Positions 1 through 9,172 of a DNA stretch of 54,165 nucleotides are shown here, one piece after another; position 1 is the first letter of the stretch; each line of letters opens with the position of its first letter. Source of the stretch: Bacteroidota bacterium (GTDB taxonomy: Bacteria > Bacteroidota > Ignavibacteria > Kapaibacteriales > UBA961). Below the pieces are notes generated by a model, which saw only the letters and a program-made list of their open reading frames with translations, did not search any database and had not been told where the DNA came from. The stretch is from assembly GCA_020852855.1 (NCBI GenBank), contig JADZAA010000042.1, forward strand, positions 1-54,165. The letters run 5' to 3'. The position numbers and the translations under genes were made by a program.

Positions 1-114
1 CATAATAGATTTGTGAGAAGTTTGGAAGAAAGGAAGAAGGCATTTTGGACTATGTTTTCGCACTATCAGAAACCAAACAATGAATTGCAGAAGATTTGTG
101 TAATAAATTATTGA
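1..114 (+). CDS. C-terminal end of an unidentified gene cut by the window edge
   Basis: Frame 1 is open from the first base and ends at TGA 112-114, giving 37 residues. The fragment is basic and aromatic (it contains RSLEERKKAFW and FSHYQKPNNEL), which looks like real protein rather than random translation. No start codon is inside the window and no domain can be named. It converges on the small broken gene that follows on the other strand. The call rests only on composition and on its position at the edge. Confidence 0.3.
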   Translation, partial: HNRFVRSLEERKKAFWTMFSHYQKPNNELQKICVINY

Positions 115-249
115 ACTCTATGTAATTGGTAAAATAAATAAATTATTGTCCACGAAAACCTGCGGGCGACTCTCCCTTGCGTCTTGTTTGCATAAAACCC
201 GTACTTCTCTTTCATTGGTATTCGTAAAATGTGCAGTTGCCTTTTTAAT

Positions 250-484
250 TTATTCGGCAGTCAAATTGAAAGGACTCTGCGAAAAATCATGTTTGTGAAT
301 TTTGTATGTATCAGAAACCGTTTATCAGCATTTTCAAATCACAATAAGTATATTCTTCAATTTCGGCCTCGTTTAAAAGCACTAAGAGTTTTCTACCATC
401 CCAAAGTAATGTATCATAAGGTTCGGCAGTTGCTTTAAAATAAGAATAAATTAAATCGTACTGCCGCTGTAAATTTAGTTCCAT
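250..484 (-). pseudogene. Small frameshifted gene, product unknown
   Basis: On the minus strand an ATG at 484 opens a 57-residue frame (MELNLQRQYDLIYSYF...) that stops at TGA 313-311. The next frame opens at 321, just after an in-frame TAA at 324-322, and continues as protein-like sequence (SDTYKIHKHDF...) to TAA at 252-250. Removing one base from the GGTTTC run near 314-319 joins both parts into one protein of about 78 residues. The likeliest reading is a gene broken by one indel. A sequencing error or a programmed frameshift are alternatives. After 250 the same frame stays open to TAG at 120-118 without a start codon, so the remnant may have been longer. No family is recognised. Confidence 0.4.
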
Positions 485-485
485 A

Positions 486-577
486 GTTTTCTGTATTTTC
501 CGTCAGTTAAATCAGCCCTGAATTTCTTAAAAAACGAAAGTAATATTTAACGGCTAACGGAAAATACTGTAAAAAAC
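486..577. repeat. Imperfect inverted repeat upstream of the broken gene
   Basis: GTATTTTCCGT at 493-503 is exactly complementary to ACGGAAAATAC at 557-567. The match extends with mismatches to about 25 bases on each side (486-510 and 548-577), separated by a 37-base A/T-rich loop. It lies directly upstream of the minus-strand ATG at 484. It could be a hairpin in the leader or the relic of a small mobile element. Nothing in it codes. Confidence 0.4.
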
Positions 578-591
578 TTTACGAAAATAAG

Positions 592-641
592 AGAGCCGTT
601 GTCGTATACCCGCATCTTGGGCATATTGTACAAACGGCTCT
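592..641 (-). terminator. Terminator downstream of htpG
   Basis: AGAGCCGTT (592-600) pairs perfectly with AACGGCTCT (633-641). The intervening 32 bases can extend the stem partly (CCC with GGG and A/U pairs). Read on the minus strand the hairpin begins 12 bases after the htpG stop and is followed by CTTATTTTC, a short U-rich tract. Confidence 0.55.
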
Positions 642-653
642 TCTTTTCACAAA

Positions 654-2504
654 TCAGCGTTCGGTAGCCCGTGTCATAATTTCGGTCATTCTCGCTGCAA
701 AATCCGCTGTCTGTATTTGATTACCTTCCGTAAGTGCCTGCGCTTCATATAATTGCCGAGCGCATAATTCTATAAGCGGATCGTTCGGGTTCTCTTCGGC
801 AAGCACCGCAAGATTACGGATAAGTTTATGGTTAGGATTTAACTCCAATACTTTTTTGGAACCTGTAAATGTTTTATCCATTAATTTCATCATTTTTTCC
901 ATTTGCGGGTCAAGCCCCGAACTTCCGGCCACCAAAGTCGCCGCCGACTGGGTCAAACGTTTCGATTCGGCTACATTTTCTACTGCATCGCCGAGAATTT
1001 CACGCATTTTACTTAACAGCGAGGTAATTGCATTTGTATTTTCGGCAGATTTCGATGTTTCTTCGATTTTTAAATCCGCTTTGTCTGCCGAAACGAAATG
1101 CTTGTTATCATATTCGCCTAAATACGGGACAGTAAAAACGTCGACCGGATCGGAAAGCAACAAAACTTCGATATTTTTTTCGAGAAAATATTCCAAATTC
1201 GGATTTTTTTTCAATGTTGCGCGGCTGTCTCCCGAAAGATAATAAACATCTTTTTGTTCATCTTTCATTCGCCCTGCATATTCACGCAACGATACAAGAT
1301 CGCCGGGCGAACGCAACGACGATTCGAAGCGCATTAGATTAACTATGCGTTCTTTATTCGCATAATCCGTATTTATTCCCAATTTAATATGTGCGCCGAA
1401 TATCTTAGAAAATTTCATAAATTTTTCGGCATCGTTTTTCGCCCAATCTTCCAATATTCCCAGAATCTTTCCGGTAAGAATTGAGCGCAGGCGCGTCATT
1501 ACGGGACTCGACTGCACGGTTTCGCGCGAAACATTCAGCGGTAAATCGGGAGTATCTGCCACACCGCGTACAAAACGCAAGTATTCGGGCAACAATTCTT
1601 TGGAATTTTCCTGAATAAGTATTTTATTAGCATAAAGATGCATTGATTTTTCGCGCCAATCGTAATCAACGGGCGGAGCTTCGCCAGGTATGAAAATCAA
1701 TGCTTTACATTCTACTGCGCCCTCTGCCGATATATGCGTCCAGCCCAAAGGCTCGCGATGATTTCCCGTAATAAATCCGTAGAACTCGGCAGCCTCCTCG
1801 TTTGATATATCACTGCTTCGTTTTTGCCAAAGAGCCTGTTGCGCATTTATGCGTTCGCCGTCGAGATATACGGGAAATTCCACGAAATTGGAATATTTTT
1901 TGATGATTGATTCTATTTCGGAAGCCGAAGCAAACTGTTTGAATTCTTCTTTCAATATAAAACTGATTCTTGTGCCGCGCTCGGGCATTTCAATGTCCGA
2001 TACGGAAAAACTTCCTTCGCCGTTCGATTCCCATCGGCAACCCGCCGAGTCGGGATTTGCCGAGCGTGTTTCAAGCGTTACATGGTCGGCCACCATAAAA
2101 ACAGAATAAAATCCCACTCCGAATTGGCCTATTAAATTACTGTCTATTTGTTGATTTGCTTCACGCATAGCCTTAATTGCTTCGAGAGTTCCGGACTTGG
2201 CTACGGCACCGATATTGGCTATGGTTTCCTCGCGCGTCATGCCTATGCCCGAATCTTCTATCGCAAATTCCCGTGTTTCCGGATTTACAGTTATTCGAAT
2301 GGCAAGATCGGCTTCGGGTTGCAAAATATTCGTATCGGTTAATAGCCGGAAACGCAATTTGTTCAATGCGTCGGACGCATTGGAAATCAATTCACGCAAA
2401 AAAACTTCTGGATGTGTATAAAGAGAATGAACGATAAGATGAAGCAATGGCTTCATTTCTGCCTTAAATTCATGCACTTCGACGGCAGCTGAGGCATTAG
2501 ACAT
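654..2504 (-). CDS. htpG: Molecular chaperone HtpG (bacterial Hsp90)
   Basis: ATP-dependent cytosolic dimeric chaperone that helps fold or remodel client proteins. The 616-residue length is usual for the family. The N-terminal GHKL ATPase domain carries the expected motifs: LRELISNASDALNKLR near residue 40, DSGIGM near residue 85 and GQFGVGFYSVFMVAD near residue 125. The middle domain follows (GWTHISAEGAVECKAL, LPLNVSRE), then the C-terminal dimerisation region. The start MSNASAAVEVHEFKAE fits family N-termini. It is divergent from the unknown gene at 2681, with 176 bases between that hold both promoters. No CIRCE operator was seen there. A hairpin follows the stop. Confidence 0.97.
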   Translation of the reverse strand: MSNASAAVEVHEFKAEMKPLLHLIVHSLYTHPEVFLRELISNASDALNKLRFRLLTDTNILQPEADLAIRITVNPETREFAIEDSGIGMTREETIANIGAVAKSGTLEAIKAMREANQQIDSNLIGQFGVGFYSVFMVADHVTLETRSANPDSAGCRWESNGEGSFSVSDIEMPERGTRISFILKEEFKQFASASEIESIIKKYSNFVEFPVYLDGERINAQQALWQKRSSDISNEEAAEFYGFITGNHREPLGWTHISAEGAVECKALIFIPGEAPPVDYDWREKSMHLYANKILIQENSKELLPEYLRFVRGVADTPDLPLNVSRETVQSSPVMTRLRSILTGKILGILEDWAKNDAEKFMKFSKIFGAHIKLGINTDYANKERIVNLMRFESSLRSPGDLVSLREYAGRMKDEQKDVYYLSGDSRATLKKNPNLEYFLEKNIEVLLLSDPVDVFTVPYLGEYDNKHFVSADKADLKIEETSKSAENTNAITSLLSKMREILGDAVENVAESKRLTQSAATLVAGSSGLDPQMEKMMKLMDKTFTGSKKVLELNPNHKLIRNLAVLAEENPNDPLIELCARQLYEAQALTEGNQIQTADFAARMTEIMTRATER

Positions 2505-2680
2505 AAGTTAGAACGACCTATATTGAAAAACAAAATCTTACGGTGCAAATAACGACTGCGCAAAATGATTATTGTTTGCCTTTTCAATAGTCCGCAACAT
2601 TGCGTATTTCGTGCAAAAAGCAAATAAAAGCGTATTTTTCGCCGGATTTTCGTTTATACTCTTAATTTTTTCGAGATAGT

Positions 2681-3604
2681 ATGCCTTCCACTTCCAAAAC
2701 TTTCATATATAAACGCGCACGTTTCGAGTCGGCAAACAAGGAACTTACATTGCAATCTCTATTGGAACGATGCTATGAAACCGACGGTTGCCGCACTGCA
2801 CAAGGTCGCTTTCTGGATATCGGCGGTGCAATACGTTGCATTAACTATCACGGCTCGGCCTATAATAATTCTATGCAAATCGGTGTAATGGTGCGATTTG
2901 AACCCGGACGGCACTTGCCGGCCATCCGACGCAACGATGCGGCTGATTGGCTTGATATGCCGCTTTCGCCGTCCGAAGAAGAAACCGATTTTGTGCAAAA
3001 CGTGCTATATTTCGGAGTTAGCGGCAATGAAATAATTATTTTACCGTCCGGCTCGTTTAACGCAGCTGCTTTTGAGGAATACTTGCAATGGCTTCTAAAG
3101 TTCAAGTCGGAATTATTAGACGCGGATTCGTATTTTTCGCTTACGGACTATATGCCGCCAGACAGACAAGAGAAAGCGCGATATTTAGAGATAGTTACGC
3201 AAGCTTACGTGGAAGAAATGCCTGGAGGTGCGAATTTTATCGCAGGGAATGCAACTGCAATTTTATCGTCAATTTTTCCGAGCGATGCAATTTCTCTCGA
3301 TAAAATCTCGAAAGATTCGACTATTACGGCAAAAATCAGAATTACCATGCAAAAACGCCCGAAAACTACGGATTTCGACTTATTGGACGATATAGCCGAT
3401 TCGTTTCGTCAATCTGAAGGTATAGGCTACTCTTTCGACACCGCCGAAGGAATGCGTATCAGCAATGTTAAAGAGTTCCGCTTCAGCAAATCTTTCATAA
3501 TACCGACCGACCGAAACAATATGCCGCGCCTTGAGTCGGTATGGGAAGCGATGCATTCCTGGTTGGATAAAATCTCAAATCTCCAAACAGCCGTATCGGT
3601 ATAA
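2681..3604 (+). CDS. Protein of unknown function, 307 residues
   Basis: I do not recognise this protein. It is soluble, with no signal peptide or membrane segment, a mixed alpha/beta composition and a C-terminus rich in aromatic and basic residues. Three parts can be described: an N-terminal region to about residue 110 (YKRARFESANKELTLQ), a central acidic region ending near residue 165, and a C-terminal region with RITMQKRPKTTDFDLLDDIADS. It starts the plus-strand run followed by tsaB after 38 bases, then lnt and a thioredoxin-like gene, so it may be co-transcribed with them. Coding character is strong over the full length and the start follows an A/T-rich leader without a Shine-Dalgarno sequence. 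Confidence 0.75.
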   Translation: MPSTSKTFIYKRARFESANKELTLQSLLERCYETDGCRTAQGRFLDIGGAIRCINYHGSAYNNSMQIGVMVRFEPGRHLPAIRRNDAADWLDMPLSPSEEETDFVQNVLYFGVSGNEIIILPSGSFNAAAFEEYLQWLLKFKSELLDADSYFSLTDYMPPDRQEKARYLEIVTQAYVEEMPGGANFIAGNATAILSSIFPSDAISLDKISKDSTITAKIRITMQKRPKTTDFDLLDDIADSFRQSEGIGYSFDTAEGMRISNVKEFRFSKSFIIPTDRNNMPRLESVWEAMHSWLDKISNLQTAVSV

Positions 3605-3642
3605 TTAACCGCATTTTTAATATCAAGAATAAACCGAAATTA

Positions 3643-4341
3643 ATGACCGACAACAATTTTCTTCTTGCTATAGAAAGCGGGGCGGCGACTTGCGGTGTAT
3701 GCCTTGTTCGCAACGGTGAGATTTGGGGCGAATACAGCATTTTCGCACCATATAAGCACGATAAAATGTTGGCCGAATTTACCCGTCGGCTTATTGCCGA
3801 CGCGGACATTTCATTTGAAAACATCGCTGCCGTTGCCGTAAACTCAGGACCCGGTTCTTTTACCGGATTGCGCGTAAGTGCAGCATTTGCCAAAGGGTTG
3901 TGTTTGGATTTTATCTATGCCGTGCCGCCGAAACTCATAGCCGTACCCTCGCTCGATGCTTTCGCTTGCGCCGCCGAAGAATTTGCCCGCACAACCGATG
4001 CCGCATCTGTTATTGCAGCCATACATTCACACAAAGACATCGCTTACATCAGACGCTATACCGCTGACTTACAACCGCTTACCGAAATTGAACTTGTTAA
4101 TTCGTATCAACTGGACAGCATCGTGGAACCGCATGACATTGTTTGCGGAACAGCCGCTTTTTTTACTGAAAAAGGAATGAAACTTTCCGGTTTGAATCGC
4201 CCTACGCCGCGATTTATCGCACGCTTGGGAATGCGTTTGCTTTCTGCCGGTATATTCACCGAAGCACTTTCTTTTTCTCCGCTTTACGTTCAGGAATTTA
4301 CACCGAAAACAGGAGCAAAAAAAAATATTGTTTCGTATTAA
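3643..4341 (+). CDS. tsaB: tRNA threonylcarbamoyladenosine biosynthesis protein TsaB
   Basis: Partner of TsaD in making N6-threonylcarbamoyladenosine at position 37 of ANN-decoding tRNAs. TsaB is an inactive ASKHA-fold paralogue that scaffolds TsaD and TsaE. The N-terminus (LLAIESGAATCGVCLVRNG) and the diagnostic NSGPGSFTGLRVS near residue 67 identify it. At 232 residues it has the usual length. It lies between the unknown gene at 2681 and lnt (30 bases to the lnt ATG), consistent with one operon. TsaD, TsaC and TsaE are not in the window. Confidence 0.93.
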   Translation: MTDNNFLLAIESGAATCGVCLVRNGEIWGEYSIFAPYKHDKMLAEFTRRLIADADISFENIAAVAVNSGPGSFTGLRVSAAFAKGLCLDFIYAVPPKLIAVPSLDAFACAAEEFARTTDAASVIAAIHSHKDIAYIRRYTADLQPLTEIELVNSYQLDSIVEPHDIVCGTAAFFTEKGMKLSGLNRPTPRFIARLGMRLLSAGIFTEALSFSPLYVQEFTPKTGAKKNIVSY

Positions 4342-4371
4342 TTCCCTATTTTTCAACTATTCGATTATTTG

Positions 4372-6018
4372 ATGGCACCGCGTTTATTATGGGCCGTTTC
4401 GGCCGGACTTTTACTCGGCTTTTCATTCCCGCCGCTACACTTGGGGGCGCTTGCTTTCGCAGGCTTTTTGCCGCTCTTGCTCGCTCTCGACGGATTAGAC
4501 GGAAAGTTCCGGCGATTGTGCATATTATACGCTGCTTTTTTCTGTTTTTGCGGCGCAGGAAATTGGTGGGTATTAAGCTGGCAGAAAAATACCGATCCAT
4601 ATTTAATTCTATCCGGCGCGGCCTTATGGATTGGCCATCCTTTTTTCTTTATGTTGCCTTTTGCCGCATACCGCGCCGTAGAAAAACGCATCGGCCGCAC
4701 GACGGCTTTGTTGTCGCTTCCGGTGTTTTGGACATCCTTTGAATGGTTGCATTCGCTTTCGGATGCCTCCTATCCTTGGCTGTCGCTCGGATATTCGCAA
4801 ATCTATAATTTAGCAGTTGCACAATCTGCCGATATAGGCGGCGTATGGATTTTGAGTTTTTTAATTCTCCTGGTGAATATTCTCATCGCGCTTCCTATAT
4901 TTCGCTATTTGGAATTGCGTGGGAAAATGGAATTTGCCTCTGTTTTTAGAATGATTTTTCGAAGCCGCGAAGCACTTTTCATAGCGATAATTTTAATTGT
5001 TGCGGAAATTTACGGTCTGAGGCGAATCTCGGAAGTGGAACGTTCAACGATTACTGCCCCGAAAATAGAAGCCGCAATAGTGCAACCGAATATTGATCCA
5101 TGGAAAAAATGGGAAGGCGGCGTATTTGACCAAGTTGCATTGCATAAAAGACTTGCCGATTCTCTACGGCGTGTTCGCCGCTATGATTTATGCGTATGGA
5201 GCGAAACCTCCATACCCTATTTAGGCATGGCCCGAAGTACGCCGGAGGGCTTGGGTTTTTTGCAGGCTTGGACGGATTCATCAGACGCGGCATTGCTTAC
5301 AGGTTTTTCGGAATTCGCGCTCTACTCAAAGGCGACCGCACCGCCTACCGCCCGGCCGCTTCCGTTCGATTCTTCAACGTATTTCGGCGCATATAATGCG
5401 GCGGCTTTACTGCCTGTGGGCGCGGCTTCCGGCAAGCAACGCCCTACGCATCGCAAAATGAAATTAACGCCATTTGCCGAGCGAATACCTTTTGTCGAAT
5501 ACTTCCCTATTGCAAAAAAATGGCTTGAATGGGGTGTCGGTATTTCTGATTGGCAAAAAGGCGAAACACAAAAAACGCTGAATTTTCAGTCGAAAAATAA
5601 ATCTGTTCGCATAGGATGCATTATTTGCATTGAATCCGTATACCCTGATTTTGTACGTAATTATACAGCCGAAGGCGCGAATATTCTGGCGGTGATAACT
5701 AATGACGCTTGGTATAATTACACTTTTGGCCCCGAACAGCATTATCAAATAGCCGCAATGCGGGCAATAGAGAACAGGCGCGGAATTATCCGTGCAGCAA
5801 ATTCCGGAATGTCCGGCTTTATTTCGCCTACGGGTGCGTCTATTTATCGTGCCGAACCTTACAAATCCCTTGCGGCCGCAGCAAGCGTTCCTTTGATAAG
5901 TACGCAAACGATTTATTCGCGCTTCGGCGATTGGCTGCCCAAGCTGCTTACTTTAATTTCTGTCGGTATAATCACTTATGCAATATTGTCGCATAAATTT
6001 CGTAAAAGTACGCGCTGA
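4372..6018 (+). CDS. lnt: Apolipoprotein N-acyltransferase Lnt
   Basis: Inner-membrane enzyme that adds the third acyl chain to the N-terminal cysteine of lipoproteins. About six hydrophobic segments fill the first 220 residues, followed by a periplasmic nitrilase-fold domain. The expected Glu-Lys-Cys triad is visible: E in WSETSIPY (about 276), K in KMKLTPFAERIPF (about 362) and C in IICIESVYP (about 418). A final hydrophobic helix precedes the C-terminus. A TTG directly precedes the ATG at 4372 and I prefer the ATG. The lipoprotein-type transglycosylase at 49490 would be a natural substrate. It follows tsaB in a probable operon. Confidence 0.95.
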   Translation: MAPRLLWAVSAGLLLGFSFPPLHLGALAFAGFLPLLLALDGLDGKFRRLCILYAAFFCFCGAGNWWVLSWQKNTDPYLILSGAALWIGHPFFFMLPFAAYRAVEKRIGRTTALLSLPVFWTSFEWLHSLSDASYPWLSLGYSQIYNLAVAQSADIGGVWILSFLILLVNILIALPIFRYLELRGKMEFASVFRMIFRSREALFIAIILIVAEIYGLRRISEVERSTITAPKIEAAIVQPNIDPWKKWEGGVFDQVALHKRLADSLRRVRRYDLCVWSETSIPYLGMARSTPEGLGFLQAWTDSSDAALLTGFSEFALYSKATAPPTARPLPFDSSTYFGAYNAAALLPVGAASGKQRPTHRKMKLTPFAERIPFVEYFPIAKKWLEWGVGISDWQKGETQKTLNFQSKNKSVRIGCIICIESVYPDFVRNYTAEGANILAVITNDAWYNYTFGPEQHYQIAAMRAIENRRGIIRAANSGMSGFISPTGASIYRAEPYKSLAAAASVPLISTQTIYSRFGDWLPKLLTLISVGIITYAILSHKFRKSTR

Positions 6019-6061
6019 TTTCATGATTTAGAGCAAGATAAAATATTTACTCAAAATATTT

Positions 6062-6571
6062 ATGAACATATTTTTGAAAATAATATTTCTTACGCTTTTT
6101 CTTCTTGTCGCGTTGAATTTAAATGTGTACACGCAAATTATAAAAGTCGTTAAAACAGATCATTTGCTGGAATTGTTGAACACAAACGATGACACGGTTC
6201 GCATAATCAATTTTTGGGCTTCGTGGTGCAGACCATGTATCAAGGAATTACCCGTGTTTGATTCATTGAATATTGCTTTTACCGAAAAAAATGTCAAAAT
6301 AATTTTAATAAATGTAGATTTACCGGCAAATTTGCCCAAAGTATCCGCTTTTGTAAAACGGCACGGAATATTTTCGGAAGTGCTGTTGCTCTCCGCAGGA
6401 AGTCCGAAAACATGGGTTCGCAAAATAAGACCGGAGTGGTCGGGTTCTCTGCCGGCAACGATAATTACCGCACACGGCCGATTGTACGAGATATTCTTAA
6501 ACGGCTCCATAACTTACGCCGAGATATACGCTCAAACGGAAATATATCTTGAAAAATTACTTCACAGATAA
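6062..6571 (+). CDS. Thioredoxin-like protein, TlpA/ResA type, membrane-anchored or exported
   Basis: 169 residues with an N-terminal hydrophobic helix (about 5-22) that acts as signal peptide or anchor, then a thioredoxin fold. The redox motif is WASWCRPCIKELP (CRPC near residues 57-60), typical of TlpA/ResA-like periplasmic disulfide reductants. A usual cis-proline is represented by LPATIIT near residue 137. The likely role is reduction of periplasmic disulfides, for example in cytochrome c maturation, but no such genes are nearby. It follows lnt by 43 bases and is convergent with rsmB. Confidence 0.85.
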   Translation: MNIFLKIIFLTLFLLVALNLNVYTQIIKVVKTDHLLELLNTNDDTVRIINFWASWCRPCIKELPVFDSLNIAFTEKNVKIILINVDLPANLPKVSAFVKRHGIFSEVLLLSAGSPKTWVRKIRPEWSGSLPATIITAHGRLYEIFLNGSITYAEIYAQTEIYLEKLLHR

Positions 6572-6592
6572 TCCCATGCGGTTAATTGTTAA

Positions 6593-7792
6593 TTATTTTG
6601 TCCTCTTTATTCGTGCCATATAAAAACCGTCCGCACCCGTTACCGGACTAATTCTACGCTCATCTTCAAGGCAAAACTGCCCTTTGTTACGATTTAAAAA
6701 ATTCAATACCTGATTCTCTCCTTCAGATGGAAAAATACTGCAAACAGAATAAACGATCCGCCCGTTTATTGCGGCCATTTTAGAGTATTTCTCCAGAATT
6801 TCGGACTGTTTTTGCCGCAAATTTGTCAAATCGTCGGGAATAAGCCGCCATTTTGCGTCAGGATTGCGTCGGAATACGCCCGACCCCGAACATGGCACGT
6901 CAAGCAACACAATATCCGCACTGCCCGCCAAACGTTTTACTACTTTTGTAGTTGCAATATGTCGGGTTTCGATAATATCAATACGAGCGCGGGCGGCGCG
7001 TTTTTGAAGCTGCACAAGTGCATTTTCTCTAATGTCGAGAGCAATAATTTTTCCGCGATTCAGCATTAAATCTGCAAGATGCAACGACTTCCCTCCTGCT
7101 CCCGCACATCCGTCTATTACACGCATTCCGGGTTTTACATTACAAAACAGGGCAACTTCTTGCGAAGCGGCATCTTGCATTTCGTAAAGACCGCTACGAA
7201 ACTCTTCGGTAGAGAACAAGCCGCCGGTAGAGTTCACGGCAATACCGCAAATATTATGTTCAAGCACGAACGGTGCGAATCCTCTGCGCGATAATTTACG
7301 CGCAAGTTCCGCTCGCAAGCAATGCCGCAAATTTACGCGAATTACGGGTTGCGGCCGCCACAAAAGCGCATTGGCTATACTTTCCCAATTTTCGCCGAGT
7401 TCGCTCTCCCCCAATTCATCGAGCCAATCGGGTACGGATAAACGAATTGCACGCTTGAAGTTTTGCATAAACGGATTTGCAATAACAGCATTTGGGAGTT
7501 TTTGTAATGCAACGAATAATTTACCGAACTCTTCGCTGCCCGATATTGCTTGCAGAAGCCTCGCATTGCGCAACATATCGTAGAATATTGTGGCGATTAG
7601 CCCTCGTTTTTCCTCATCTGCGATTTTATTTTCACGAAATAGTCGCTCAAGTGCTTTATCGGCAAATTGTCCGCCACGCACAACGTCGCTCCACGCATTC
7701 GCTAAAAGCGTAATATAATTTTCAGCGCTTCCCGCTGCGTTTATCGGAGTTAAATATTTCTGCACTATATTGATATTTACGAAGTTATGCAA
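6593..7792 (-). CDS. rsmB: 16S rRNA (cytosine-C5)-methyltransferase of the RsmB/NOL1/NOP2/Sun family
   Basis: SAM-dependent methylation of a cytosine in rRNA. The N-terminal part resembles the NusB-like RNA-binding domain of RsmB (ANAWSDVVRGG... to about residue 120). The catalytic domain carries the SAM site IDGCAGAGGKSLHLADLM and the two family cysteines, in LLDVPCSGSGVFRRNP and VYSVCSIFPSEGENQ. At 399 residues it is slightly short for RsmB but complete. The longest frame starts at TTG (7792-7790). A GTG at the VQKY codon is an alternative. The TTG shares its last base with an ATG on the other strand, so the truA start was placed further in. Confidence 0.88.
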   Translation of the reverse strand: MHNFVNINIVQKYLTPINAAGSAENYITLLANAWSDVVRGGQFADKALERLFRENKIADEEKRGLIATIFYDMLRNARLLQAISGSEEFGKLFVALQKLPNAVIANPFMQNFKRAIRLSVPDWLDELGESELGENWESIANALLWRPQPVIRVNLRHCLRAELARKLSRRGFAPFVLEHNICGIAVNSTGGLFSTEEFRSGLYEMQDAASQEVALFCNVKPGMRVIDGCAGAGGKSLHLADLMLNRGKIIALDIRENALVQLQKRAARARIDIIETRHIATTKVVKRLAGSADIVLLDVPCSGSGVFRRNPDAKWRLIPDDLTNLRQKQSEILEKYSKMAAINGRIVYSVCSIFPSEGENQVLNFLNRNKGQFCLEDERRISPVTGADGFYMARIKRTK

Positions 7793-7893
7793 TGAATAAA
7801 TTATCTGCGAATGATAATTTGTCGGGCATTAAGAATACAGACAATAAAAATTGCGGCATACAAGAATATGAGTCTATTGCGTATATTTGGAAT

Positions 7894-8685
7894 ATGACCG
7901 AGCCCAATAAACGAATTTTACCCGCAGAAACATTGCTGCTTCGAATCGAATACGACGGAACGCGCTATGCCGGCTGGCAATACCAGGAAAATGCGCGCTC
8001 CGTGCAGGAAGTATTGCAAAATGCATTGCAAAAAATCAGTGGGCTTAGTCTGCCGGTAATCGGCGCGGGGCGTACCGATTCCGGCGTTCACGCACGCGGA
8101 CAAATTGCTCATATCGAACTGCCGAAGCCACTCGGAATACCGGAGAATAAAATTCCGATAGCATTCAACACGCGCTTGCCCAAAGATATACGCATAACGG
8201 GCGGGCAGTATTTTCAGCGTCCTATACATGCCCGATTTGACGCTTGCGCCCGCGAATACTCATATTTAATGTCAAAAACAGACAGTGTTTTCGGCCGCCA
8301 TTTCCGGTGGTTTATGCCGTTTCCTTATGACTCTGACGCACTTTTCGAGTCGGCCGCCATATTTCTCGGCAAGCATGATTTCACTACATTTTCGAAACGT
8401 AACGACGACACACCGCGATACGATTGCAATGTTGAGATTTGCAGATGGAGCAGAATTGACGAAAATACCGTGCGCCTGCAAATAAAATCTGACCGGTTTG
8501 TATATGGAATGGTTCGAGCTTTAACAGGAGTTATGCTTGAAATAGCCCGCAAGCGCAGAACTTTCGACGAGGTTAAACGCGCACTCGCCGCGTGCGACCG
8601 TACTTTATGCAGCCCGCTTGCCGCAGCGGAAGGCTTAACGCTGGAAGCGATTTATTATCCGTCGGCATTTGGCGTTTCGCTGTGA
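7894..8685 (+). CDS. truA: tRNA pseudouridine(38-40) synthase TruA
   Basis: Makes pseudouridine at positions 38-40 of the tRNA anticodon stem. The core motifs are RIEYDGTRYAGWQ at the N-terminus, GAGRTDSGVHARGQIAHIE with the catalytic aspartate, and RFVYGMVRALTGVMLEIARKR near the C-terminus. The frame could start at 7792, but the extra 34 residues are unlike the family, so I use ATG 7894 (263 residues). A TATATTTG box at 7882-7889 lies just before this ATG. The stop overlaps the end of the convergent cupin gene by 31 bases. Confidence 0.93.
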   Translation: MTEPNKRILPAETLLLRIEYDGTRYAGWQYQENARSVQEVLQNALQKISGLSLPVIGAGRTDSGVHARGQIAHIELPKPLGIPENKIPIAFNTRLPKDIRITGGQYFQRPIHARFDACAREYSYLMSKTDSVFGRHFRWFMPFPYDSDALFESAAIFLGKHDFTTFSKRNDDTPRYDCNVEICRWSRIDENTVRLQIKSDRFVYGMVRALTGVMLEIARKRRTFDEVKRALAACDRTLCSPLAAAEGLTLEAIYYPSAFGVSL

Positions 8686-9008
8686 CGCGGCTCAAAAAAT
8701 ACGGCCAGCCAGATTGTTCGGTCGCGCTCGTCCGTCCATTCAACTCTGTGCCGGCAATGTGCCGGTAAAAACAAATAATCTCCCGGACGCAACGCTCGCG
8801 TTTCGAGCTCGCCTTCAATTTGAATACCTGCATGGCCCGTCAACAATATCACCCATTCATGGTGCTTTTGGTCGTACCATTCTCCTTCCGGCGTAGCTTG
8901 TCCCGTAGAAATAATTCGCTCTATTAGAACGCCGTCAAATTCAAACATCGGTTCTACGATTTCAAGCGAAGCTGCATGAAAAGGTATTTTAGAGAAGATA
9001 TTGGACAT
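8655..9008 (-). CDS. Cupin-domain protein
   Basis: Small single-domain cupin, 117 residues from ATG 9008. The double-stranded beta-helix motifs are present: TPEGEWYDQKHHEWVILL with HxH-like metal ligands, RPGDYLFLPAHCRHRVEW with the second metal motif, and the conserved ending IWLAVFFEP. Such proteins commonly bind a metal, but the substrate is unknown. A longer frame starts at 9074, but its first 22 residues do not match the family, and a TAAATTTG promoter-like box lies inside that stretch at 9060-9067, which favours the internal start. Convergent and overlapping with truA by 31 bases. Confidence 0.85.
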   Translation of the reverse strand: MSNIFSKIPFHAASLEIVEPMFEFDGVLIERIISTGQATPEGEWYDQKHHEWVILLTGHAGIQIEGELETRALRPGDYLFLPAHCRHRVEWTDERDRTIWLAVFFEPRHSETPNADG

Positions 9009-9059
9009 ATTTTCCGGCATCGGTTCGTATAATTCGCCGTTAGCGGCGCATTTAAACTG

Positions 9060-9067
9060 CAAATTTA
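9060..9067 (-). promoter_or_regulatory. TAnnTTTG -7 type box before the cupin gene
   Basis: Minus-strand TAAATTTG matches the Bacteroidota -7 consensus TAnnTTTG. It lies 52 bases upstream of ATG 9008. No convincing -33 TTG is seen at the usual spacing, so the call is tentative. Confidence 0.3.
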
Positions 9068-9172
9068 CGAACATAGCCGCAAAAACCTTTCTCGGATGTC
9101 GGGATCATCGGTTTTTATGGATTGATAGCTACTGTTAAAGCCAGAATATACACAAGCTTGGCGCAAATTAGC

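Noticed and set aside
229..438. 69-codon plus-strand open frame
   Set aside because: It is antisense to the more protein-like broken gene on the minus strand and has a cysteine/phenylalanine-rich composition typical of non-coding frames.
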